64,000 nucleotides of DNA from Diplonema japonicum (Eukaryota; Euglenozoa; Diplonemea; Diplonemida; Diplonemidae), in NCBI GenBank assembly GCA_964019335.1, contig OZ025681.1, forward strand, positions 372,001 to 436,000, written 5' to 3'. The number at the start of each line of letters is the position of its first letter. Position 1 is the first letter of the stretch. Below the pieces are notes generated by a model, which ran no database searches, was not told the origin of the DNA, and saw nothing but the letters and a program-made list of their open reading frames with translations. Shown piece after piece: positions 49,014 to 57,638 of the stretch. The position numbers and the translations under genes are program-made.

Positions 49014-50387
49014 TTACAGTTCAGATTCGACGTCGTCGGTGTCCCAATCCTCTTCGTGGATGTTGTACGAGTTCCACGTCTGCTGCCTAGACACCTCTAA
49101 CGGTGAGACGTTGTTGCTAGAAGCCGCCATCTCGGGCATTGTGGTGTACAGTGTCAACGACTCGCTCGAAGGCGACACAACCTGAAAGGTCGGGTTGCCG
49201 GAGCTCCGCTGGATGAAGTTGCTCAGCGTCTTCCCGCGCATCTCTTTCGACACAGCGATGCTTGAGGCTGTCTGGTCCATCGTCAAACAAACAACTTCCT
49301 TCTCGATAGGCCGGCCCTTATACACAGTCATGTTTGACAACCATGGGTGCCGGAGGATTTCCCCCGTGTTGATGCGAGAGTTCGGGTCGCCCTCGAGCAT
49401 CCTTTCGATGACATCGTTAACTGGTGTTTCTTTGGCCGCTCCTGACAGGTATAGAAGGGTTTTACCAAGTCCCCAAACATCGCAGCACCCGCCTTCAGGA
49501 GGAGGGTTTGAAGACCAGTTTATGTCACCATAGAAATCCGTGAGTTTTGGACAACCGTAGTGATCGCGGAGAATGTTTGATGGTTTCACGTCGCCATGTG
49601 ACTGGCCTTGCTCCCTGAGGTATTCCAGTGCTTTGCAAACGGCAACTGTTATTTCCTTCAAGGTTCCTTCTAAAATAGGCGGGGGTGGGAGGGGGTCGAG
49701 GAACTCGTTGACGGTGAGTAGATCCGTGAAACTTGAGATCAATCCGTATATTTTGGCGAGGTTCGGGTGGTTCAGCGCAACTAACAACGGAATTCTCAAT
49801 GCGAGCTTGTCGATAAACGTAGACGCCTCGCCCTTTAGATTAGTGTCAAATGTTTTAATAGCGTAGGGTTGGTTGGACACATTGTGCATGCAAAGCCTCA
49901 CGTTGCCAAACCTTCCTTTTCCAATGGTGTTGACCAACGTGTAGTTGTTGATGACGAACATCCCGGAGCTGTCCTTGCCTTTTTTCACCATGCTGTTGCT
50001 GCACCTGTGGATGAATTTTGCGTTCTTGGGCTTCCCGATGCATTGTTTGCATTTGAAGCCGGAAGCTCGTTGTTCTCCAGCTCGGTCTGACCTTCCACAC
50101 ACGACGCATGCCCGTAAAGAGATGACTACCGTATTCTCTGTCTTCTCAGATGCAGCTTGTCGTAGGAGCCATCTTGCGGCCCTCTCGGCTTGGTTTCTCT
50201 GTTCCTTGTAAATATCCGATTGTTCCCTTACGTCATTCAGCTCGAGTTCCTTCTCCGTGAGTCTCTTTATCAGCATTGTTTGTATGGCCAAGGCCCGTTC
50301 TAGTGCGTCGCAGTAAACCGCTTCCATCCCAAGGTCCTCTTCCATGCCCAAAGATGCCCTGCGTGACTCGGACATTGGGATTTTCAT
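49014..50387 (-). CDS. Protein kinase with variant HRD and DFG motifs and N-terminal zinc-binding-like Cys cluster
   Basis: Predicted 457 residues. Residues 1-90 are helical, probably coiled coil. A Cys/His cluster follows (C94-x2-C97, C113-x2-C116, H127-x-C129), suggesting a small zinc site. The kinase domain runs from about 147 to 390: glycine loop GKGRFGNV (156-163), AIK with Lys178, catalytic loop HGDVKPSNIL (Asp266, Asn271), DFY in place of DFG (284-286), and DVWGLGKTLLYL. Asp, Lys and Asn catalytic residues are kept. The Arg of HRD is Gly, and the Gly of DFG is Tyr, so activation-loop control is probably unusual. Closest in feel to CaMKK/SNF1-kinase-like enzymes, which is a tentative call. 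Start at 50387 follows an A-rich leader. Confidence 0.75.
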   Translation of the reverse strand: MKIPMSESRRASLGMEEDLGMEAVYCDALERALAIQTMLIKRLTEKELELNDVREQSDIYKEQRNQAERAARWLLRQAASEKTENTVVISLRACVVCGRSDRAGEQRASGFKCKQCIGKPKNAKFIHRCSNSMVKKGKDSSGMFVINNYTLVNTIGKGRFGNVRLCMHNVSNQPYAIKTFDTNLKGEASTFIDKLALRIPLLVALNHPNLAKIYGLISSFTDLLTVNEFLDPLPPPPILEGTLKEITVAVCKALEYLREQGQSHGDVKPSNILRDHYGCPKLTDFYGDINWSSNPPPEGGCCDVWGLGKTLLYLSGAAKETPVNDVIERMLEGDPNSRINTGEILRHPWLSNMTVYKGRPIEKEVVCLTMDQTASSIAVSKEMRGKTLSNFIQRSSGNPTFQVVSPSSESLTLYTTMPEMAASSNNVSPLEVSRQQTWNSYNIHEEDWDTDDVESEL

Positions 50388-51189
50388 TTTTTTTTTTTTT
50401 TTTCCCCTGCGGTTTTGGTAAATAGATTTTAAAAAAAAAAGAAGAAGAGGGAGGATGGAATAATAATAAAAAAAACAAAGAATAGACAAGGTATTCCTTT
50501 TCCCTCCCCTCCCTTTTTTTTTATCCCCCCCTACTAAAAGATCTCTTTGGCGATTAAATAAATTGTCAAGCGCAAAAAAAAAAAAGAAAAGAAAACTGGG
50601 TGATGGAAGAAAGAAAGAAAAAAAAAGAATGGGAAAAAAAAGGGGAGGGGTGTATGTGCCGTGCACAAAATATAAACGTAATAAAGAACCAACCCCTACC
50701 AGTGACTGAAGGAGAAAAAAAAAAAGAAAGTAGTAGGAGTAGGGAGAAAAGAAAAAGGGGGGGAAGTTCTCTTGTTTTTTTTTTTTTTTTTTTTTGTTTT
50801 TTTTGTTTCCGTACAACTAGTCTCCAGGGCAGAATGCACTTGAGAGGGAGCGATTGCAAAAAGAAAAAAAGATTTAAATAAAAAATAAAGATGACAACGA
50901 AACAACACATCTGATGTACTTCTTTATATCTCATGATCCTCACCTGAAAAAAAAAGACAAAAACCAGAATCAAGCCCGCCTCACGATTGGGCGATGGGGA
51001 GGAACTTGCACGTTACTGGCACTCACTCTTCTTTGTTTTGCAACAACATGAAACAAAAAAAAAGTGTTTTTTTTTTTTCCACAGAGAAAGGTCATCCTCC
51101 TTATCACCAAAAAACAGTTTTCTAGCCCTGGAATCGGTAAGACGGATTTCTTTTTTTTTCATATCCCCCCCCCCCCCCCCCCCCCCCCA
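50388..51189. other. Spacer upstream of kinase gene
   Basis: A- and T-tracts, a C-tract (51167-51188), and an inverted 24-bp match (about 50904-50927) to the 6503 region. No gene seen. Confidence 0.4.
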
Positions 51190-51391
51190 GGGCTATGCTG
51201 GCAGGAAACGTGGAAACGTTTCCGTTTCCGTTTCCATACTTTTCAAAAAATGCATGGGAAACCCGTATGGAAATGGAAACGCGTTTCCTTCTTAAGGAAA
51301 CATAAGGAAACGTTTCCGTTTCCGTATCCGTTTCCGTTTCCATACTTTTCAAAAAATGCATGGGAACGCGTTTCCATGCCAGCATAGCCCT
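51190..51391. repeat. Fold-back element, copy 3
   Basis: Terminal inverted repeats GGGCTATGCTGGCAGGAAAC and GTTTCCATGCCAGCATAGCC. Two internal direct copies of CATACTTTTCAAAAAATGCA, and multiple GGAAACG/CGTTTCC units. A C-tract lies on the left and a G-tract on the right, so even the flanks are inverted. Related to 1605 and 6168. Confidence 0.8.
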
Positions 51392-51840
51392 AGGGGGGGT
51401 CATAAGGGGGTCGTTATTTGCCCTTTTTCAGACTCTTCGCCAAGTGCATTTTGGGCCCTTAAAAAAACTGTAACCACCCCAAAAGTGCCCACAAATCACC
51501 CAAACCCCCGTTTCCCGATGGTTTCCGGCCCCAGAAGTGCCCAGAATCATGTTCTAATTTTGGGGCCCCCGTTTGGTACTTTCCCTATGTAATCCTAGGG
51601 AACATAAAATAGGGGCCCCTAGGATTACATAGGGAAAGTACCAAATGGGGGCCCCAAAATTAGAACATGATTCTGGGCACTTCTAGGGCCGGAAAACATC
51701 GGGAAACGGGGGTTTGGGTAATTTGTGGCACTTTTGGGGGTGGTTACAGTTTTTTTAAGGGCCCAAAATGCCCTTGGCGAAGAGCCTGAAAAAGGGCAAA
51801 AAGTGGCCCTTAAGGACCATATGACCCCCCCCCTCCCCTA
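51391..51840. repeat. Giant hairpin: ~205-bp inverted repeat arms
   Basis: Left arm about 51391-51599 and right arm about 51614-51840 are near-perfect complements (roughly 93-95 percent by eye), separated by a loop of about 15 nt. The outer ends are TAGGGGGGGTCATA and TATGACCCCCCCCC; the inner ends are CTATGTAATCCTAGGG and its complement. No coding. It abuts fold-back copy 3 directly. Confidence 0.9.
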
Positions 51841-51923
51841 CAGCAACAAAAATAATTTTAAAAGGCTGGAACGGTGCGGGAGTAAAGACAATCCCACATG
51901 AGTGCACAGCTTTTAAAAAAAAA

Positions 51924-52028
51924 ATATATATGAGTTAAAGGAAGTCTTTGTGAGACGCCCCCTTGTTCTCATCTTCTACCTGCACCTATCCCCTTTCAGC
52001 AGCGGGTTCTCCTCCTTTGGTGGTCTTG
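51924..52028 (-). mobile_element. 5'-truncated 3' end of retroelement R1
   Basis: About 105 bp nearly identical to 7776-7883: ATATATATGAGTTAAAGGAA, TCTTTGTGAGACGCCCCCTT, then the last codons of the R1 frame. It breaks off at GGTCTTG into an A-tract; the other side is also an A-tract. This is classic 5' truncation of a retrotransposed copy. Confidence 0.75.
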
Positions 52029-52555
52029 AAAAAAAAAGAAGGTTAGTATGAAGCTTGAAGGAGAGACGGTGAGAACAAAAAAAAAAGAAAAAAAAACACT
52101 TTTAAAAAAAGAGAATTCCATTTTTGGCTACACCTCATATCTCTAGAAACCCCCTGAGTCCCCCCCCTCCCCTCTCCTCTTTGCGTCTGGAGCAAACTGC
52201 TATTTCTTTTTCAAAACAACGGCTGCAATGAAATCGTTTCGCGAATCTCTGGGATCGAATGCTAGTCAGTTTCTTTTTTTTTTTTTTTTTTTTTTTTTTG
52301 ATGTCACCTTGCTCGCCGAATCTTTCTCAGCCAAAATCTTTGGAAGATTTTCAATCTTCAAAATCCCCTGCGTAGCCCCAGGGATCGACTAGACGGGTTT
52401 GAGAGATATGGGTAGCCTAACCTTTTTTTTTTTTTTTTTTTTTTGAGAAAATGTAAAAAAATAAAAAGAAAAGAAGGAACGGATACAACGTAGAGGCGGA
52501 AGGGGGGGGCGGGGGATGATGATGATTCACTTGAAAACATCTATCTTTGGAATTA

Positions 52556-52593
<38 letters not shown>

Positions 52594-52611
52594 CTCTTTT
52601 TTTTTCTTTTC
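52029..52611. other. Spacer downstream of beta-helix gene C
   Basis: Contains T-tracts (52271-52299, 52423-52444) and an A-tract (52557-52591). The segment 52100-52420 is complex, without recognisable genes. Confidence 0.4.
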
Positions 52612-54894
52612 TCAACTGCCAAGCCTGATCTGAGAAATGGGCCAACCTTCCTCAGGAACGTCTCGTTCAGGGGTCCGCAAATTCTTTTTAGGAGCTGTGC
52701 TCTTGATAAAGTTCGTCTGCTCCACAACCGACTCAAGAACAAAGTACAATTCACCCTTTACTGTGTTGAAGAAGATCTCGTTGCACTCGCTGCCCGGCGC
52801 TATCAAAGCGGCCACGCCATGCCGCCCCCTGATGGTGTTGTACGCTATCATGTTCCCCACACTCGGAGCATAGTCAATATCCGTCGCCCCATGATCGTCA
52901 GAGGGGTCGTTCATGAGGCTCACAGCGGGGAACGATAGGTGCTCGCTGCCTCCCTTGTTGTTGTTCCACAAGCTGTTGTCCACCACAAGGTTGAAGAAGG
53001 ATGTCCTCACAAGTTTAATCCCCCCGCCGAAGTTGTTCCGCACGTTGTTCCTCAGAAGAATGTTGTACAGCCCATTGTCCACAGAGACACCGGGAAGCTT
53101 GTAGATGGTAAGCCCGTCCGCGCCCTTCCTCTCGTCAGGGACCTCTTGTTGCAGCACCAACGGCAGCTGCTTCGTCCGCTGCCCGCATTCATGGATGTGG
53201 TTGTCCATCACTACATTGGAAGTGGCCCCTCCATCCAGGCACAACCCTTCCTTGCTCGATGCATGGATCTCGTTCCCCATGATCACATTCCCGACAGCCC
53301 CGTCCACGTAGATCCCCTGTCCGCTGCTGTGCCCGACGTAGTTTCGCACAATGGCGTTCCTGCTGGGGTACTGCTTTCTGTGCAGAAGTGAGAAGGCAGA
53401 GTCGTGATGGAGATGCCTGCTTAGAATCAGGTTCACACCTTCACGAAGGTCAACCTGCCGGTATGAAATCACGATGCCAGCATGCCAGTTGGCAATGCCA
53501 GTGGTGTTGTCTACACGGTTGCCCTCCACAACGCACTCCTTCGTGTCGCCATGCAGGATGATGCCGCCCGCCCCGCTGTTCAGAATGGTGTTGTCTCCAA
53601 TCCAAGCCTTGCGGGAGTGCGAGATGGTGATGGAGGCCTGTGGGGAATTTTTCATTGTGTTGGCTTTGATGGCAACGAGGTCGCTATCGAAGACGAGGAG
53701 GAGGCCGGTTTTAAAGTCACCATCACGTTGGTAAAAAGAAGCAGGGGGTGTAACAGGGAACGAGAAGACCCCGTTGAGAATGGTGATGTTGTGTGAGTTC
53801 TCAATACGGAGGAGGAAGCGATGCGCAGTGTTTTCATGAAGAGTGACGACACTCCCGTTGAAGTCGATGACCAAGTTTCTTTTTTTAGAGATCGTCAACG
53901 GCGTGCGTGCCTCCATCGCGCGGTTCATCACAACAAGATATGTGTTGCTCACAACGTGTGTTTGGAGGTCAGAGAACGAAGCCGCGTGAACATGCGACGG
54001 AGCACTATGGGGAATGGCCATACGACTGGCAAGCTTCTTCCCCATTTGATTTGAGATGAACCAGTTGTTCGTTCCTGTTTCAATTGTTTCTCGAAGTTTG
54101 TTCGCACTTCGGAAAACTTGTGATTTGTTAACGTTCTTTCGAAGCACCTCTCTGCAATCCGGTTCTGGATGAAAATTATCACGAAGAGGAGGTAGCCGGT
54201 ATGCTTCGAGTAGAACGTCGATAGGTCTTGTAATCGATGACGCACTACTTTGCGTTTCGTTGCTTATATTCTTCAACCCGAAATGGAAAAACGGCGGGGG
54301 TTCGGACAACGGTGCAGGAGGAGGAGGAAGCAGCAACTCCGTAGCAAGAGGTTCGGTTCTCGGTTTGTCGGCGGAGCCCCCTAGCATCTTCTTCAACACT
54401 GCCGCTCGTTCGTAGTCCTCTCGAGCCACAGCTTCATGAAGCTCTTTGTTGTATCTGTCTTCAATGGCTGAGATTTTCTTCTTCAAAACTGCTGCAGTTT
54501 CGTATTCCTCATTACGTACCGCTGTATCTTTCATCACTCGAAGGGTTTGTATGCTTGCTTCCGATGGGTTGGTAATGGGCGTTGTTGGGGGAGATGGTAC
54601 ATCAGTTGGCCGTTCCATTCTCGCCAGCGCCCGCACGCTTCCCACAACCTTCACGCGTAACGGGGCCCATTGGTTTCCAAAGTCGTTTTGGTGTTCTTGG
54701 TACTTCCGTTGCCGCGCGATTTCCATTTCATGCGTTAAAATGCCGGTTTCTCTATCCCGATAACCCGCGGGGCCTCTCGAGGAGGGATTATCCACCATCC
54801 TTTTAACACTCACCCATGCGTTCGAGATAAACCAAGCCATGCAGCATGTAATGGCTATGAACAATATTCCAAGCTTTCGTGCCGTCCACAGCAT
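52612..54894 (-). CDS. Parallel beta-helix membrane-anchored protein, paralogue C, with long N-terminal stalk
   Basis: Predicted 760 residues. Type II signal anchor (MLWTARKLGILFIAITCCMA), then a helical stalk with two related units of about 35 residues (MKDTAVRNEEYETAAVLKKK; LHEAVAREDYERAAVLKKML) that resemble UVR-like motifs. A proline-rich linker (LPPPPAPLSEPPP) and a variable region with YRLPPLRD follow. The beta-helix core is almost identical to A over the central and C-terminal rungs but diverged over the first rungs (KNLVIDFNGSVVTLHENTAH). The boundary between diverged and identical parts is sharp, near SFYQRDGDFKTGLLLVFDSD. It ends EEGWPISQIRLGS. Probably a surface or Golgi protein; catalytic residues not assigned. 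Confidence 0.75.
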   Translation of the reverse strand: MLWTARKLGILFIAITCCMAWFISNAWVSVKRMVDNPSSRGPAGYRDRETGILTHEMEIARQRKYQEHQNDFGNQWAPLRVKVVGSVRALARMERPTDVPSPPTTPITNPSEASIQTLRVMKDTAVRNEEYETAAVLKKKISAIEDRYNKELHEAVAREDYERAAVLKKMLGGSADKPRTEPLATELLLPPPPAPLSEPPPFFHFGLKNISNETQSSASSITRPIDVLLEAYRLPPLRDNFHPEPDCREVLRKNVNKSQVFRSANKLRETIETGTNNWFISNQMGKKLASRMAIPHSAPSHVHAASFSDLQTHVVSNTYLVVMNRAMEARTPLTISKKRNLVIDFNGSVVTLHENTAHRFLLRIENSHNITILNGVFSFPVTPPASFYQRDGDFKTGLLLVFDSDLVAIKANTMKNSPQASITISHSRKAWIGDNTILNSGAGGIILHGDTKECVVEGNRVDNTTGIANWHAGIVISYRQVDLREGVNLILSRHLHHDSAFSLLHRKQYPSRNAIVRNYVGHSSGQGIYVDGAVGNVIMGNEIHASSKEGLCLDGGATSNVVMDNHIHECGQRTKQLPLVLQQEVPDERKGADGLTIYKLPGVSVDNGLYNILLRNNVRNNFGGGIKLVRTSFFNLVVDNSLWNNNKGGSEHLSFPAVSLMNDPSDDHGATDIDYAPSVGNMIAYNTIRGRHGVAALIAPGSECNEIFFNTVKGELYFVLESVVEQTNFIKSTAPKKNLRTPERDVPEEGWPISQIRLGS

Positions 54895-55370
54895 ATTTCT
54901 CTTTTTTTTTTTTTTTTTTGGCGGCCCCTTCCCTCCCGCGGCTCGGCTGTGCAGGGGGGTTGGATTTCTTTTTTTTTTTTTTTTCCAGAGAAGGGGGAGG
55001 AAAGAACTGAAGAACAAAAAAAAGGGGGGGGTAAAAAATCAGGAATAAAAAAGAAAGAAAGAGGAAGAAAAAAAAAAAAACAAAGTAGGTTTCGCGTTTC
55101 ATAAACTGCCCCCGTTTTTTGTTTTGTTTGCTAAATGAAAAGGGAGTGGGGTGGGGGAGGGGGTGTTTTCTAATAGTAACGAAAAAAAAAATGCGAAACA
55201 AAAGACTTTCATTCCCTTTCTTTTTTTTCACTTTCCATCTCTCTCCTTGTTTTCCTTTCCATTCATATTTTCTACATAGGTCCCCTCTGATAACAAGTGT
55301 CGAAAAGAAAAAAAAAAGAAAAAAAGAAAAACTAGTTTGGCGCTTCAAAAAAAAAAAAAAAAAAAAAAAA
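54895..55370. other. Spacer upstream of beta-helix gene C
   Basis: A-rich leader, G-rich stretches, and an A-tract at 55348-55370 that borders the next repeat. No gene. Confidence 0.4.
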
Positions 55371-55609
55371 CTCAAAGTGCAGGACAAACCCCCTCATGGA
55401 GGGCCGCCCTTGGGTGGGTTGGGGGTGTCTCCTTCAGGAGCCAGGCGACAGGGACTTCTCCACGTCCTTCGGCTTGACGAAGATCCCCATCTTCCCGGAT
55501 GCACCTACGAGGTGGCGGCGGTCCCCGGTTGTGATCGTGACGAGCACGTCAACCCTTGGGGCCCGTCCATCGTCCTACAGCCCAGCATCTCCTGGATCAG
55601 CTTTCCGGA
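55371..55609 (-). mobile_element. H2-family retroelement fragment with C-terminal coding remnant
   Basis: On the minus strand an open frame encodes DDGRAPRVDVLVTITTGDRR, HLVGASGKMGIFVKPKDVEK and SLSPGS before its stop. About 70 nt of 3' UTR follow, ending in the H2 hairpin (CCCTC-CAT-GAGGG) and CCTGCACTTTGAG against the T-tract. A-tracts on the plus strand bound both ends. The protein family is not recognised and differs from R3's tail, although the H2 3' end is shared. Confidence 0.55.
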
Positions 55610-55902
55610 AAAAAAAAGAAACATGATGTTTTTCCTATCGATAGATCGCAACAATCTAAACTGCTGCGTCGCATCTGATGTCACCAAAGACCTTGTCCAG
55701 CCCGAAGGTAGACACCTTTGTGGTCCATTTATTTCTATTTTCTTTTTTTCTTTCAAAATAAATTTTCGAAAACAAAGATCTGTGCTCTTAACACACACTT
55801 AGGAATACAAGAGGGAATATCAAACACTGTTTTTTTTTTTTTTTTTTTTTTTTTTCTTTTAAACTCTTTTTTATTCATTTTTTTTTTTCCCCCTCTTCCC
55901 TT
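55610..55902. other. Short spacer downstream of GT92-like gene
   Basis: Mixed sequence ending in a T-tract (55831-55855). No gene recognised. Confidence 0.4.
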
Positions 55903-57543
55903 TCACCACGTTTTCATTCTCTCAGGCAAAGGGCACTCTCCCTCATGAAGCGGAATACCAGAGATGTAATCGGGGTTTTTCAGCCGCATGCCGGTGACAG
56001 AAGTATGGGGATATCTTTTAATGTGAAGATCTGCACCCTTTTTGAAGGAGTTGTAATGGCCCCAAAGTATAACACAGACTTGATCCGTCTTGTGGAAAGA
56101 CCAACCTCCGCAGCGTCCCGTTGATGAAGTCGTTTCCCAACATGATTGAGCACAGCTTTCAAAAGACGTGTCTGATGTTTGAATTCCAGTACTCCCGAGC
56201 TCCCAGAGAGGTGCATAGGTCCAACCGTCTTCGATAAAGGTCGACTGTGTCACGCCAGTGTCCAACATGTGATCGTAAAACCTTGTATTGTTAGCTACTG
56301 GTAGCCCAAGGATGGTGGATCTCTCCCGCATGGCGCGTACAAACCGCAGGACGTTGCTGCTTATTGTTGTGTTTTGTTCGACGACAGCGAAGTTCCCCGG
56401 TTTGAACCCTCTGCTCAGTGAGGTCTTCACCTTCCGTTCCCAGTGCGACAGAGACTTCGTCCCGTAGTGGTTGTACCCTATCCCTGCGGCGCAGCAGTCG
56501 GAGGATGGCATCCGTGGGAACTTCCTACCCTTTCCGACCTCTGCCCATGCTTGGCAGTGTTTTACGTCGTCATTCCACAGTTTCTCCTTACACTTGTCGT
56601 TCTTCCATTTAGAAACCTTCCCTTGTTGAACTGGTATTGTTTTCGCCGGGTTCAGTCCGTGATTCATTTTCATCGCTGTGTGGTTAACAGGAGTATGTAC
56701 CCAACCCACGTGCACTGTGTCGATGCATTTTGTGCGGTACATAACTTTCATATGCCGGCACTCCAAGCAGTAGTTCCACGATCGGGTGTCGCATGGAATG
56801 TTGTTGGCGTTGTGGGCGAGGCAGTCCCCGCCGCTCGACAGGAAGTTCTCGATCATCAGCCCGGCAGGGTGTTCAACATGTCCGGATGTCCCGAACCTCT
56901 CCCACCGTATCGTGTGGTATGCTTCATTTTGATCGCAGTGATCCCGCACGTGGCTAGTCAGATCGCACCCCATAGTCGGGTAGATGAACTCATCGGTGTC
57001 CGCAAAGATGAACTGATCCACGTACTCGTGCACCAGCTCGTAACACGTCTTCGGTGCTATGCAGTTCGGAACCTTCCCACACCCAGCGTGGTACTTCGGC
57101 AACCCTTCCATCACAGTGACGAACCCTCTGTCTTCGTAGATCTTAAGAATCTCGCCTGTCCTGTCGTCCACGCCGGGTAAGTTGTCGTTGATAACCCAAA
57201 CATGACCAATGCCTGAGAGGAGTTGGAGCTCAAGCCATTCTTGAAGCCATGTTGAGGATATGGCGGTGGATGAACAGACCCCAAGGTACCAGTGGTGCTT
57301 CGCGGGGTCCAGATCGGAGAGAGAGGTGCGGCTGCTGAACTGCGGGGTGTCCGTAGGGGACATGGTGGGGAGAGGAGTGAGTTCCACAGCTAGCGCAGCC
57401 GTTGAAACGCGTTTCCCTGCGGTAGAGTTACTGGGCGGTAGAGTTGCGGGGTTTTGATAGAAGTATTTTTCACCATCCATCAAATCCCGAATGAGAAGGA
57501 TGAAGATAATAGTGAGGAGGGCTCTCCTCTCGGTTAGGATCAT
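55903..57543 (-). CDS. GT92-like (DUF23-type) type II membrane glycosyltransferase with C-terminal PAN-like module
   Basis: Predicted 546 residues. Short cytosolic end and signal anchor (RALLTIIFILLIRDLM), stem to about 80, then a GT-A domain: WYLGVCSSTAISSTWLQEWL, LLSGIGHVWVINDNLPG, and ADTDEFIYP with the metal-binding DxD at about 182-184. HVGWVHTP and several paired Cys follow. The fold and motif order match glycosyltransferase family 92 / DUF23, usually galactosyltransferases of the Golgi. The last 90 residues (SFESCAQSCWETTSSTGRCG, then WSFHKTDQVCVIL) form a PAN/apple-like module, an unusual addition. Start at 57543 after an A-rich leader. Donor and acceptor sugars unknown. Confidence 0.75.
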   Translation of the reverse strand: MILTERRALLTIIFILLIRDLMDGEKYFYQNPATLPPSNSTAGKRVSTAALAVELTPLPTMSPTDTPQFSSRTSLSDLDPAKHHWYLGVCSSTAISSTWLQEWLELQLLSGIGHVWVINDNLPGVDDRTGEILKIYEDRGFVTVMEGLPKYHAGCGKVPNCIAPKTCYELVHEYVDQFIFADTDEFIYPTMGCDLTSHVRDHCDQNEAYHTIRWERFGTSGHVEHPAGLMIENFLSSGGDCLAHNANNIPCDTRSWNYCLECRHMKVMYRTKCIDTVHVGWVHTPVNHTAMKMNHGLNPAKTIPVQQGKVSKWKNDKCKEKLWNDDVKHCQAWAEVGKGRKFPRMPSSDCCAAGIGYNHYGTKSLSHWERKVKTSLSRGFKPGNFAVVEQNTTISSNVLRFVRAMRERSTILGLPVANNTRFYDHMLDTGVTQSTFIEDGWTYAPLWELGSTGIQTSDTSFESCAQSCWETTSSTGRCGGWSFHKTDQVCVILWGHYNSFKKGADLHIKRYPHTSVTGMRLKNPDYISGIPLHEGECPLPERMKTW

Positions 57544-57638
57544 TTTCTTTTTCTTTTCTTTTTTTTCCTTCCCCCCCCCTTTTTTTTTGTTTGAAAAGTC
57601 CAAACGAACAAAAAAAAAAGAGGAAAAAAAAAAATATT

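Noticed and set aside
50388-50816. 143-residue N-terminal extension of the kinase
   Set aside because: Phe/Lys-rich translation of T/A tracts. The ordered sequence begins at 50387.
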